Below, one piece after another: positions 41,055-49,269 of a stretch of 64,000 bases of DNA. The position numbers and the translations under genes were made by a program. The notes beneath the pieces were generated by a model. It worked only from the letters and a program-made list of their open reading frames with translations. It ran no database searches and was not told the origin of the DNA. How positions within the stretch are numbered: position 1 is the stretch's first letter; each line of letters begins with the position of its first letter. This stretch comes from Streptomyces barringtoniae. GTDB lineage: Bacteria; Actinomycetota; Actinomycetes; Streptomycetales; Streptomycetaceae. The stretch is from positions 62,001-126,000 of the forward strand of contig NZ_JAJHNP010000021.1 of NCBI RefSeq assembly GCF_020819595.1, written 5' to 3'.

Positions 41055-41812
41055 CCACCTGCGCACTCACGGACTGCTGGACCATGACCCGGCGCGAACT
41101 CGCCCACTGGGCCCGGCAGCCCGGGCAGTTGCTGGTCGCGCTGGTCTTCCCGGTGATGCTCCTGCTGATGTTCGGCTACCTGATCGGCGGCGGCCGGGGC
41201 GTGCACGGTCACTACGTCGACTACCTGGTGCCCGGCATGCTCGCGCTCACCATGGCCTTCGGCCTGGAGGGCACCATGCTCGCGGTCACCCAGGACCTCA
41301 CCAAGGGCGTCATCGACCGGTTCCGCTCGCTGCCCATGGCGGACGGGGCCGTCCTGGTGGGCCGTTCGGCCGCCGACATGCTCCAGTCGGCGGCCGCCCT
41401 GGCGCTCACGGCAGCGGTGGCGTACGCGCTCGGCTGGCGGGCCCACGGCGGTCCCGGGGCCTTCCTGGCCGCTGCCGGCCTGCTCCTGCTGTTCCGCTTC
41501 GCCATGCTCTGGACCGGCATTCACCTCGCCCTGGTCGCCGGACGCCCGGAGATGGTCCAGGCCGTACAGATCCTCGTCTGGCCGGTCGGCTTCCTGTCCA
41601 ACGCCATCGCCGCCCGCGAATCCATGCCGCAGTGGCTGGGCACGGTGGTGCAGTGGAGCCCCCTGTCCCAGACGGCGACGGCCGTACGCGACCTCCTGGG
41701 CAGCCCCGGCGGCGAACCGGGCCACATCTGGCCGGCCGTGCTCTGGCCCCTCGCCCTGCTGGCGGTCTTCTTCCCGCTGGCGGTACGGAGGTTCGCGCGC
41801 CTGGGCCGGTAG
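41051..41812 (+). CDS. ABC-2 type permease (DrrB-like)
   Basis: The 253-residue membrane protein has about six hydrophobic segments. The N-terminal TMTRRELAHWARQPGQLLVALVFPVMLLLMFGYL and GTMLAVTQDLTKGVIDRFRSLPMA are typical of daunorubicin-type exporters. It forms the membrane half of the exporter with the ATPase whose stop codon it overlaps. The substrate is unknown. Confidence 0.92.
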   Translation: MTTCALTDCWTMTRRELAHWARQPGQLLVALVFPVMLLLMFGYLIGGGRGVHGHYVDYLVPGMLALTMAFGLEGTMLAVTQDLTKGVIDRFRSLPMADGAVLVGRSAADMLQSAAALALTAAVAYALGWRAHGGPGAFLAAAGLLLLFRFAMLWTGIHLALVAGRPEMVQAVQILVWPVGFLSNAIAARESMPQWLGTVVQWSPLSQTATAVRDLLGSPGGEPGHIWPAVLWPLALLAVFFPLAVRRFARLGR

Positions 41813-41827
41813 GGCGCACCGCTTACG

Positions 41828-43237
41828 TCAGTGGTGGAAACCGGTGGCCGCCTCCTTGTCCCGGGTCAGCGGATGCGGCTGCCGGCGCAGTTCGGGCAGC
41901 AGCCGGGTCAGGTCGTCCAGGAACAGGTCGGCCAGGTCGCGGGAGAAGCCGTTGCGGCACACCACCCGCAGCACGGACAGGTCCTCCCGGTTCGCCGGGA
42001 AGGTGTACGCGGGCACCAGCCAGCCGCCCTCGCGCAGTCGCCGGGAGACGTCGAAGACGTCGTACGACGTGACGTCGTCGGCCGTGGTCAGCGCGAAGAC
42101 CGGCAGCTGGTCGCCGCGCGTGAGCAGCCGGAAGTCGCCGAGCTCGGCGATCCCGTCCGCCAGCGAGGTCGCCACGTCCCGCGTCGACTGCTGCACCGCG
42201 CGGTACCCCTCGCGGCCCAGGCGCAGGAAGCTGTAGTACTGCGCGACCACCTGCGCGCCGGGCCGGGAGAAGTTCAGCGCGAAGGTGGGCATGTCGCCGC
42301 CCAGGTAGTTGACCCGGAAGACCAGGTCCTCGGGCAGCGCGTCCGTGTCCCGCCACAGCGCCCAGCCGACGCCCGGGTACACCAGCCCGTACTTGTGCCC
42401 GGAGGTGTTGATGGAGGCCACGCGCGGGAGGCGGAAGTCCCACTCCAGGTCCGGCTCCAGGAAGGGCGCCACCATGGCGCCGGACGCGCCGTCGACGTGC
42501 ACCGGGACGTCCAGCCCGGTGCGCTCCTGGAGGGCGTCCAGGGCGGCGCACAGGTCCACGATCGGCTCGTAGGAGCCGTCGAACGTCGAGCCGAGAATGC
42601 CGACGACACCGATGGTGTTCTCGTCGCACAGCTCGACGGCGGCCTGCGGGTCCAGGTGGAAGCGGTCGCCCTCCATGGGCACGAGCCGGGCCTCCACCTC
42701 CCAGAAGTTGCAGAACTTCTCCCAGCACACCTGGACGTTGATGCCCATCACCAGGTTGGGGCGGGCGCCGGGGTACCGGTCGGCGTTGCGCTTGGCCCAC
42801 CGTCGCTTGAGCGCCATCCCGGCGAGCATGCAGGCCTCGCTAGACCCGGTCGTCGAACAGCCCACCGCGGCAGCGGGATCCGGCGCGTTCCACAGGTCGG
42901 CGAGCATCGCCACACAGCGCCGCTCCAGCTCGGCGGTGCGCGGGTACTCGTCCTTGTCGATCATGTTCTTGTCCCGGCACTCCGCCATCAGCACCCCGGC
43001 CTGCGGCTCCATCCAGGTGGTGACGAACGTGGCGAGGTTCAGCCGGGAATTGCCGTCCAGCATCAGCTCGTCGTGCACCAGTTGGTACGCCGTGGACGGG
43101 GCCAGCGGCGCGTCCGGGAGCCGGTGTGTCGGCGGGGCCTCGGCCATACCGCCGACCGGATTGGCCTCCCCGTAGAACGGGTTGACCGACATCACTCGCT
43201 GCTGGTGCTGCTTCTCGGGGCCTTTGTGCAGGGCCAT
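41828..43237 (-). CDS. gadB: Glutamate decarboxylase
   Basis: The 469-residue PLP enzyme converts glutamate to GABA and consumes a proton. Visible marks are TTGSSEACMLAG, PVHVDGASGAMVAPF, and the PLP lysine in INTSGHKYGLVYPG. GGAGG lies seven bases before ATG 43237. It is 29 bp downstream of the ClC gene on the same strand, so the two are likely co-transcribed. That pairing suggests a role in acid or redox stress, although no glutamate/GABA antiporter gene is present. The C-terminal regulatory tail of E. coli GadB is not obvious. Confidence 0.93.
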   Translation of the reverse strand: MALHKGPEKQHQQRVMSVNPFYGEANPVGGMAEAPPTHRLPDAPLAPSTAYQLVHDELMLDGNSRLNLATFVTTWMEPQAGVLMAECRDKNMIDKDEYPRTAELERRCVAMLADLWNAPDPAAAVGCSTTGSSEACMLAGMALKRRWAKRNADRYPGARPNLVMGINVQVCWEKFCNFWEVEARLVPMEGDRFHLDPQAAVELCDENTIGVVGILGSTFDGSYEPIVDLCAALDALQERTGLDVPVHVDGASGAMVAPFLEPDLEWDFRLPRVASINTSGHKYGLVYPGVGWALWRDTDALPEDLVFRVNYLGGDMPTFALNFSRPGAQVVAQYYSFLRLGREGYRAVQQSTRDVATSLADGIAELGDFRLLTRGDQLPVFALTTADDVTSYDVFDVSRRLREGGWLVPAYTFPANREDLSVLRVVCRNGFSRDLADLFLDDLTRLLPELRRQPHPLTRDKEAATGFHH

Positions 43238-43266
43238 GAACGTGCCTCCAGTCAATGCTTCGGCGA

Positions 43267-44553
43267 TCAGCGGATCGGGGTGCTGTCGTCCCGGAGTTGC
43301 ATCTGCGGTCGCCCGGTGACCAGCAGCCAGGCCGGCAGCGAGGCGATGCACAGCACGGCGAGGATGCTGGGCGACGCGACCAGGACGGCAGCGGTGAACA
43401 GGCTCACCCAGCCCTGCCGGGTGATCGCCAGAAGGATGCCCAGGACACCCGTCGCCACGCCCAGCGCCGGGGGCACGGCCGGAACGAGCGCGTGGGCGCA
43501 CAGGCCCAGGGCGGTGCCGGCGAACACGGCCGGGAAGATACGGCCGCCCCGGAAGCCGCAGGCCGCGGCGACGAGCAGCGCGGCCAGCTTCACGACGGCC
43601 ATCGTGGCGAACTGCCCGGCCGACCAGCCCTCCGGGTCGTGCGCCAGCTCCGCGATCTCGGCCAGCCCCTTGAAGAGCGTCAGATGCCCGCCCAAGGCCG
43701 CGAGCAGGCCCAGGACGACCCCGCCGGCCGGAAGCATCAGCATGGGATGCCGCAGCCGCCGGAAGGCCCTGTGGACGTACGGGAAGGCGTACACGGCGCA
43801 CATGCCGAGCATCGCCGCCACCGAGGCGATCACGAGCGCCGCCAGGAGGTCCTCCCAGTGCGGGTGCCCCAGGGGCGGCAGCCCCAGCTCGAAGGTCGGA
43901 TGGAAGACCAGGGTGGTCGTCAGCGCCCCGAACGCGCCGGCGGTCAGCGGGGCGAACACGTTGTCCCACAGCCGGCCGCGCATCGGCCGTCCGGCCATGG
44001 CCTCGGAGATGACCAGCGCGGCCGCCACCGGCGTACCGAACAGCGCGCCGATCGTCGCCGCCTCGGCCAGCGCCGGCCACAGGGCGCCGGGCGTCCGGGG
44101 CAGAAAGCGCCCGCCGAGCCAGGCCGCGAGACCCACGTTCACGGCGATGATCGGGTTCTCCGGGCCGAGGCTCGGGCCGCCGGCCAGCATCAGGCCGGTC
44201 GCCAGCCCCAGCCCCGGCAGCACGAGGGGCGGCAGCACCGGGGCGTCCAGGCCCAGCGTGGCCGGGTCGGGACCGGCGTGGCCGGGGACCTTCCAGACCA
44301 CCAGCCCGACGGCGATGCCGGTCGCCACGAGCATCACGAACATCCACAGCACCGAGTACCGGCCCACCCCGAGCGCGTCCGGAAGGGGCCCCCACAGCAC
44401 GCGCTGGAGCTGCTCCGCCGCCACACTCACGCCGACGTAGACCAGGCTGGCCACGATGCCCACGGCCGCGGCGGGCAGGATGAGCGGCAGCAGAGCCCGT
44501 GCCGGGGCCGTGTGAGCGGTCGTCGGCGCCTGCTGCGCGGTCTCCTGGGCCAC
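43267..44553 (-). CDS. ClC-family chloride channel/antiporter
   Basis: The 428-residue protein has about ten to twelve membrane helices. The gating-glutamate segment is GGPSLGPENPIIAV and the second ion-binding loop is GFRGGRIFPAVFAG. In the segment matching the inner proton glutamate of E. coli ClC, LVISEAM has Ala just before Met, so the residue equivalent to Glu203 seems to be missing. The start is probably the GTG at 44553 (VAQETAQQAP). It would move chloride, perhaps as a charge shunt for glutamate decarboxylase encoded next. Confidence 0.85.
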   Translation of the reverse strand: MAQETAQQAPTTAHTAPARALLPLILPAAAVGIVASLVYVGVSVAAEQLQRVLWGPLPDALGVGRYSVLWMFVMLVATGIAVGLVVWKVPGHAGPDPATLGLDAPVLPPLVLPGLGLATGLMLAGGPSLGPENPIIAVNVGLAAWLGGRFLPRTPGALWPALAEAATIGALFGTPVAAALVISEAMAGRPMRGRLWDNVFAPLTAGAFGALTTTLVFHPTFELGLPPLGHPHWEDLLAALVIASVAAMLGMCAVYAFPYVHRAFRRLRHPMLMLPAGGVVLGLLAALGGHLTLFKGLAEIAELAHDPEGWSAGQFATMAVVKLAALLVAAACGFRGGRIFPAVFAGTALGLCAHALVPAVPPALGVATGVLGILLAITRQGWVSLFTAAVLVASPSILAVLCIASLPAWLLVTGRPQMQLRDDSTPIR

Positions 44554-44604
44554 GGGCTCACCATAAACGGACAAAACACACACAACATCCCGAAGGAGAT
44601 CCGG

Positions 44605-44640
44605 CTTGCACCTCACGTGACGTGAGGCCTCAGCGTGGAC
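44605..44640 (+). promoter_or_regulatory. tipA-type promoter with TipAL operator
   Basis: TTGCAC (44605-44610) serves as -35 and is followed by CCTCACGT-G-ACGTGAGG (44611-44627), a perfect 8-bp inverted repeat. MerR proteins bind such repeats between -35 and -10. The arrangement closely matches the thiostrepton-inducible S. lividans tipA promoter as I remember it. Confidence 0.85.
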
Positions 44641-44666
44641 GGCGTACCGACCGAAGGAGCGGAAAA

Positions 44667-45434
44667 GTGAGCTACTCCGTGGGACAGGTCGCGGGGTTCG
44701 CCGGTGTCACGGTGCGCACCCTGCACCACTACGACGAGATCGGCCTGCTGGTGCCCGGCGAGCGCACCCACGCCGGCCACCGGCGCTACACCGAAGCCGA
44801 TCTCGACCGGCTCCAGCAGATCCTGTTCTACCGGGAGCTCGGCTTCCCGCTCGAGGAGGTCGCGGTCCTGCTCGACGACCCGGACGCGGACCCGCGCGCG
44901 CACCTGCGCCGCCGGCACGAACTGCTGACCGCCCGGATCGAGAAGCTCCAGAAGATGGCCGCGGCCGTGGAGCACGCCATGGAGGCACGCAAGATGGGCA
45001 TCAACCTCACCCCGGAGGAGCGGTTCGAGGTGTTCGGGGACAAGGACCCCTTCAACGAGGAGTACACCGAGGAGGCGGAGCAGCGCTGGGGCAGCACCGA
45101 GGCCTGGGCCGAGTCCCAGCGGCGCGCCGCGCGCTACACCAAGGAGGACTGGAAGCGGATCAAGGCCGAGGTCGACGACTGGCAGGAGCGGTACGCCGCC
45201 CTGGTGGCCGCGGGCGAGCAGCCGTCCGGCGAGGCGGCCATGGACATGGCGGAGGAACACCGGCAGCACATGAACAGGTGGTTCTTCGAGGTCCCGTACG
45301 AGATGCACCGGTGCTTCGGGCAGATGTACGTCTCCGACGAGCGCTTCAAGGCGTACTACGACGCCATGGGGCCCGGTGTCGCCGAGCACCTGCGCGACGC
45401 GATCCTCGCCAACGCCGAACGTCAGGGCTCCTGA
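44667..45434 (+). CDS. tipA: MerR-family thiopeptide sensor TipA
   Basis: The 255-residue regulator has a MerR DNA-binding half (SVGQVAGFAGVTVRTLHHYDEIGLL) and a C-terminal TipAS drug-binding half. The internal Met110 in KMGINLTPEERF is the site where S. lividans starts the short form TipAS. Cys216 in YEMHRCFGQMYVSDERF matches the cysteine that bonds covalently to thiostrepton-class antibiotics; the second nearby cysteine of S. lividans (207) is absent. GTG 44667 follows GAAGGAG. It should activate its own promoter and confer drug sequestration. Confidence 0.93.
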   Translation: MSYSVGQVAGFAGVTVRTLHHYDEIGLLVPGERTHAGHRRYTEADLDRLQQILFYRELGFPLEEVAVLLDDPDADPRAHLRRRHELLTARIEKLQKMAAAVEHAMEARKMGINLTPEERFEVFGDKDPFNEEYTEEAEQRWGSTEAWAESQRRAARYTKEDWKRIKAEVDDWQERYAALVAAGEQPSGEAAMDMAEEHRQHMNRWFFEVPYEMHRCFGQMYVSDERFKAYYDAMGPGVAEHLRDAILANAERQGS

Positions 45435-45442
45435 CCGCCCCC

Positions 45443-45475
45443 GGCCCGGGAGTGCGCGGGGTTCACTCCCGGGCC
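45443..45475. terminator. Bidirectional terminator between tipA and ybjQ-like gene
   Basis: A perfect 12-bp stem (GGCCCGGGAGTG / CACTCCCGGGCC) with a nine-base loop sits between the convergent genes. Its right arm overlaps the last codons of the YbjQ-like gene. Confidence 0.75.
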
Positions 45476-45828
45476 AGGACCACCGCCGTGCCGTAGGCGC
45501 ACACCTCGGTGCCCACGTCCGCGGCCTCGGTCACGTCGAACCGGAACGCCAGCACGGCATTGGCGCCACGCGCGCGTGCCTGCTCCACCAGGCGCTCCAT
45601 GGCCTGGTTGCGGGTCTGCACGAGCGTCTTGGTGAGCCCCTTCAGCTCGCCGCCGATCATCGACTTCAGTCCGGCGCCGATCTGGCTGCCGAGGTGCCGG
45701 GAGCGCACGGTGAGTCCGAAGACCTCCCCGATCACCTGCTGCACCCGGTATCCGGGCACGTCGTTCGTCGTCACGACCAGCACGTCCGGCTGGGGCCCCT
45801 GGCCGCCGCCGTAGTCATCGAGTCCCAT
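45463..45828 (-). CDS. YbjQ/UPF0145-family protein
   Basis: The 121-residue protein has the family core VTTNDVPGYRVQQVIGEVFGLTVRSR and RGANAVLAFRFDVTEAADVGTEVCAYGTAVVL. It forms a pentameric fold in structural studies of the family, but no activity is established. Its start at ATG 45828 has only a weak ribosome-binding site. It is convergent with tipA and divergent from the DedA gene. Confidence 0.88.
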   Translation of the reverse strand: MGLDDYGGGQGPQPDVLVVTTNDVPGYRVQQVIGEVFGLTVRSRHLGSQIGAGLKSMIGGELKGLTKTLVQTRNQAMERLVEQARARGANAVLAFRFDVTEAADVGTEVCAYGTAVVLARE

Positions 45829-45977
45829 GAGTCACAGCTTTCTCCCAGTCATCCCACAGTGCATCCCGGAGACACCGTTGGAACCTGGGGCGGTCACACC
45901 ACGTTGATAGCTTTGTGCGGCACTTCGTCGAAGACCAGCCGCCGTAGCCGCCTTCACCCCCTCAGGAGCCCGGACCC

Positions 45978-46898
45978 GTGATGACACTCGCCCTCGGCCC
46001 GAGCTGGCTCGATCCCAACCAGTTGCTCGACACCTACGGCATCTGGGGCCTGCTGCTCGTCGTCTTCGCCGAGTCCGGCCTGCTCATCGGCTTCTTCCTG
46101 CCGGGCGACTCGCTGCTGTTCACCTGCGGCCTGCTGATCACCTCGAAGCAGCTGGACTTCCCGCTGTGGGGCGCGATCGGCCTGATCTGCCTCGCCGCGA
46201 TCCTCGGCGACCAGGCGGGCTACATGTTCGGCAAGAAGGTCGGCCCGTCCCTGTTCAACCGCCCGGACTCCCGCCTGTTCAAGCAGGAGAACGTCACCAA
46301 GGCGCACGAGTTCTTCGAGAAGTACGGCCCGAAGTCCCTGGTCCTGGCCCGCTTCGTGCCGATCGTGCGCACGTTCACGCCGATCATCGCCGGCGTCAGC
46401 GGCATGAGGTACCGCTCGTTCCTGATCTTCAACGTCATCGGCGGCACCCTGTGGGGCGCGGGCGTCACCCTGCTCGGCTCCTGGCTCGGCAACATCGGCT
46501 TCGTCAAGAACAACATCGAGGCGATCCTCATCCTGATCGTCCTCGTCTCCGTGGTCCCGATCGCGATCGAGTTCCTCCGGGCCCGCGGCAAGGGGAAGAA
46601 GGCCGCGCAGGCGGCACCGGAGGCGACCCGCCAGGCTCCGCCGGCCATGGACACCGCGACGACCCAGCTGCGCCGCATCGAGCCGGACCAGCCGTACGAG
46701 CAGCCCTACGGCAACCAGTACGAGCAGCAGCCGTACCAGCAGCCCCAGCAGCAGGACTGGAACCAGCAGGAGCAGTACTGGAACCAGGGCTACGACCAGC
46801 AGCAGTACCCGCAGCAGCAGTATCCGCAGCAGCAGTATCCGCAGCAGCAGTACGACCAGCACCAGCACCAGTACCCGTACGACTACCGCCCGCAGTAG
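45978..46898 (+). CDS. DedA-family membrane protein
   Basis: The 306-residue protein has the DedA/SNARE-associated core in the first ~200 residues: FAESGLLIGFFLPGDSLLFTCGLL, GDQAGYMFGKKVG, and VLARFVPIVRTFTPIIAGVSGM with the re-entrant-loop arginines. DedA proteins act as lipid flippases for undecaprenyl phosphate or phospholipids. The last ~80 residues are a Gln/Tyr/Pro tail with three QQQYP repeats, unusual for the family. GTG 45978 or ATG 45981 is the start, with CAGGAG upstream. Confidence 0.9.
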   Translation: MMTLALGPSWLDPNQLLDTYGIWGLLLVVFAESGLLIGFFLPGDSLLFTCGLLITSKQLDFPLWGAIGLICLAAILGDQAGYMFGKKVGPSLFNRPDSRLFKQENVTKAHEFFEKYGPKSLVLARFVPIVRTFTPIIAGVSGMRYRSFLIFNVIGGTLWGAGVTLLGSWLGNIGFVKNNIEAILILIVLVSVVPIAIEFLRARGKGKKAAQAAPEATRQAPPAMDTATTQLRRIEPDQPYEQPYGNQYEQQPYQQPQQQDWNQQEQYWNQGYDQQQYPQQQYPQQQYPQQQYDQHQHQYPYDYRPQ

Positions 46899-46908
46899 CA
46901 GCGGCCGC

Positions 46909-48564
46909 TCAGAACCCCCTGGTCCGCTTCGCAGCCCGCCGCTTCCCGGGCGACCCCACCCGCAGGAACAGCCGGAAGACCTCCGACCCCAGATTGACCC
47001 CGATGGCGATGGCCATGGCCAGCGACGCCGCGTTGGCCAGGGACACGAGCCCCTTGTTCACCTCGTTCTGGGCCATGTTCAGCAGCCCGAAATACGTGGC
47101 GGAGCCCGGCAGCAGCGGCCCGATCGCCGCCGTCGTGTAGGGCAGCGCCGACGCGAACCGGTAGCGCGAAAGCAGCTGCCCGAAGAGGCCCACCAGCCCC
47201 GCCGCCACGGCCGTGGAGGCCACCGGCGAGATGTCGGCGACGTAGTGCATCGCGCCGTACACCGTCCACGCCACGCCCCCGTTGAGGGCCACCCACAGCA
47301 CCGTCGACCGCTCCTGCTGGAGCAGCACCGCGAAGGTCAGCGACAGCAGCATGGAGGCTGCGATCTGGATCAGCGGCCGTTCGTTGATGACGAGCGCCGC
47401 GTCCGGGTTGAGCTTTCCGCCGACCTTCACCCCGAAGTACAGGACGACCAGCACACCGGCGACGATGCCCACGAAGAAGTACAGGACCTCCAGCAGCCGG
47501 GCCGCCGCGGTGATGTAGAAGCCCGTCAGCCCGTCCTGCACGCCCGCCACCAGCGCCCGCCCGGGCAGCAGCGCGAACAGTCCACCGGTGACGACGGCGG
47601 ACGCCTTCACATCGACGTGCGCCAGCGCGAACGCCACCCCGATCATCGCGGGCGGCATCGCGGCCACGGTGAACTGGTAGAACTCCGGCAGCCCGCGCCC
47701 CGCGCACAGCCACGCCAGCCGGTCGCCGAGCATCGCGCCGACGGCCGCCGCGAAGAACACGATGAGGTCGCCGCCGACCAGGACGGACGCCGCACCCGCC
47801 AGCAGCCCGCTGGCCAGGGTCAGCGCCCAGCCGGGGTAGGGGTGCCGGTTGCGGCGGATCTCCGCCAGCCGCCGGTAGGCCTCCTCCAGCGAGACATGGG
47901 TCTCCGGGTCGGTCAGGTCGTCCACCAGCCGGAACACGGCCGCGAGCCGGGTGTAGTCGGTGCCCCGCCGCCGTACCGTCCGCGAGGCCGTCACCGGGTC
48001 ATCCACCAGCGACGGCTGGTGCGAGATCGACAGCAGCGTGAACGTGACGTTCGGCTCGCAGCGGTCCAGGCCGTAGGAGCGGCACACCGCGAACATCGCG
48101 GCCTCCACGTCCTCCGCGCCCTCACCGCCCGCCAGCAGCAGCTCGCCGATACGCAGGGTCAGGTCCAGCACGCGCGGGACGGCCGGACCCTCCTCCTCCA
48201 CCCGCTGCACCGGCTCGGGCGCCGGCCGCTCGGCCACCGGCATGCGCAGCATCGTGCGCATCCGGTCCTGCCAGGGGGCGTCCTTGACCAGGCTGACCAG
48301 CGGAACGCCGGTGGCCGGGGTGAACGCCGTCGGGGCTTCGTTGGCGCTGTAGACGCTCGGCGTGCTGAACGCCGACCCCTCCGGCTCGGCACCGGGCGAC
48401 TGCGGCGTCTCCAGGCCCTTCGGCAGGACGAACTCCGAGGTGGTCTCCGGCTCACCACCGCCCTCGGAGACCTCGATGCCCTCCGGGATGGCGAACTCGG
48501 ACGTGATCTCCGGGTCGTACCGCGCCTCGTCCGACCGGGGCTTGCGGTCCTCCGCCTCCGACAC
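46909..48564 (-). CDS. ThrE-type threonine/serine exporter
   Basis: The 551-residue protein combines the two ThrE domains: DUF1212-like (LRIGELLLAGGEGAEDVEAAMFAVCRSYGLDRCEPNVTFT, then membrane helices) and a C-terminal ThrE_2 helical bundle (GAMHYVADISPVASTAVAAGLVGLFGQLLSRYR). The N-terminal ~130 residues are acidic and disordered and contain two copies of a TSEF(A/V)(I/L)P(E/K)G(I/L)E motif. GTG 48564 was chosen because AGGGAG precedes it; GTG 48588 is possible. The exported amino acid is inferred from the family. Confidence 0.88.
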   Translation of the reverse strand: MSEAEDRKPRSDEARYDPEITSEFAIPEGIEVSEGGGEPETTSEFVLPKGLETPQSPGAEPEGSAFSTPSVYSANEAPTAFTPATGVPLVSLVKDAPWQDRMRTMLRMPVAERPAPEPVQRVEEEGPAVPRVLDLTLRIGELLLAGGEGAEDVEAAMFAVCRSYGLDRCEPNVTFTLLSISHQPSLVDDPVTASRTVRRRGTDYTRLAAVFRLVDDLTDPETHVSLEEAYRRLAEIRRNRHPYPGWALTLASGLLAGAASVLVGGDLIVFFAAAVGAMLGDRLAWLCAGRGLPEFYQFTVAAMPPAMIGVAFALAHVDVKASAVVTGGLFALLPGRALVAGVQDGLTGFYITAAARLLEVLYFFVGIVAGVLVVLYFGVKVGGKLNPDAALVINERPLIQIAASMLLSLTFAVLLQQERSTVLWVALNGGVAWTVYGAMHYVADISPVASTAVAAGLVGLFGQLLSRYRFASALPYTTAAIGPLLPGSATYFGLLNMAQNEVNKGLVSLANAASLAMAIAIGVNLGSEVFRLFLRVGSPGKRRAAKRTRGF

Positions 48565-48698
48565 CTCGCACCGCTCCCTGAACGACACCTTCCGTACGGC
48601 TCAGTATGCGCACAGGTACCCCGATGGTCCGTACGCGTGCGTGAATGCCGACAGGCCGCACGCCTGCGCGTACGGCCCGTCGGCGAGAGGCACGGGGC

Positions 48699-49190
48699 TC
48701 AGTGGCCGCCCTGCTCCTTGAAGCGCTTGTACGACCGCTCGATCTCCGTCTCGGCGTCCGTGCGGCCCACCCAGTTGGCGCCCTCGACGGACTTGCCGGG
48801 CTCCAGGTCCTTGTACACCTCGAAGAAGTGCTGGATCTCCAGGCGGTCGAACTCCGACACGTGGTGGATGTCGCGCAGGTGCTCCACGCGCGGGTCGGTG
48901 GCCGGAACGCACAGCAGCTTGTCGTCGCCGCCCGCCTCGTCCGTCATGCGGAACATACCGATCGCGCGGCAGCGGATCAGGCAGCCCGGGAAGGTCGGCT
49001 CGTCCAGGATGACCAGCGCGTCCAGCGGGTCGCCGTCCTCGCCGAGGGTGTTCTCGACGAAGCCGTAGTCGGTCGGGTAGGCGGTCGAGGTGAAGAGACG
49101 ACGGTCCAGGCGGATCCGACCGGTCTCGTGGTCCACCTCGTACTTGTTGCGCGAACCCTTCGGGATCTCGATCGTGACGTCGAACTCCAC
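48699..49190 (-). CDS. ppa: Inorganic pyrophosphatase (soluble, family I)
   Basis: The 163-residue enzyme hydrolyses pyrophosphate to phosphate. Family I marks are IPKGSRNKYEVDHETGRIRLDR, YPTDYGFVENT, and the metal-binding DGDPLDALVI. GTG 49190 gives the typical length and has GGAGGAG six bases before it; the ATG at 49205 would include that site in the coding sequence. It is divergent from dacB, 79 bp apart. Confidence 0.95.
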   Translation of the reverse strand: MEFDVTIEIPKGSRNKYEVDHETGRIRLDRRLFTSTAYPTDYGFVENTLGEDGDPLDALVILDEPTFPGCLIRCRAIGMFRMTDEAGGDDKLLCVPATDPRVEHLRDIHHVSEFDRLEIQHFFEVYKDLEPGKSVEGANWVGRTDAETEIERSYKRFKEQGGH

Positions 49191-49269
49191 CGGTGGCTCC
49201 TCCATGATCAGCACATAGTTCTGGTGATTAAGTGTCCCTCACGCAGGTGTGTGATCGCGAAAGGGGCTG

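Noticed and set aside
41831..44440. 869-codon plus-strand frame over the glutamate decarboxylase and ClC genes
   Set aside because: Shadow frame; both minus-strand genes have catalytic motifs and ribosome-binding sites, this one has none.
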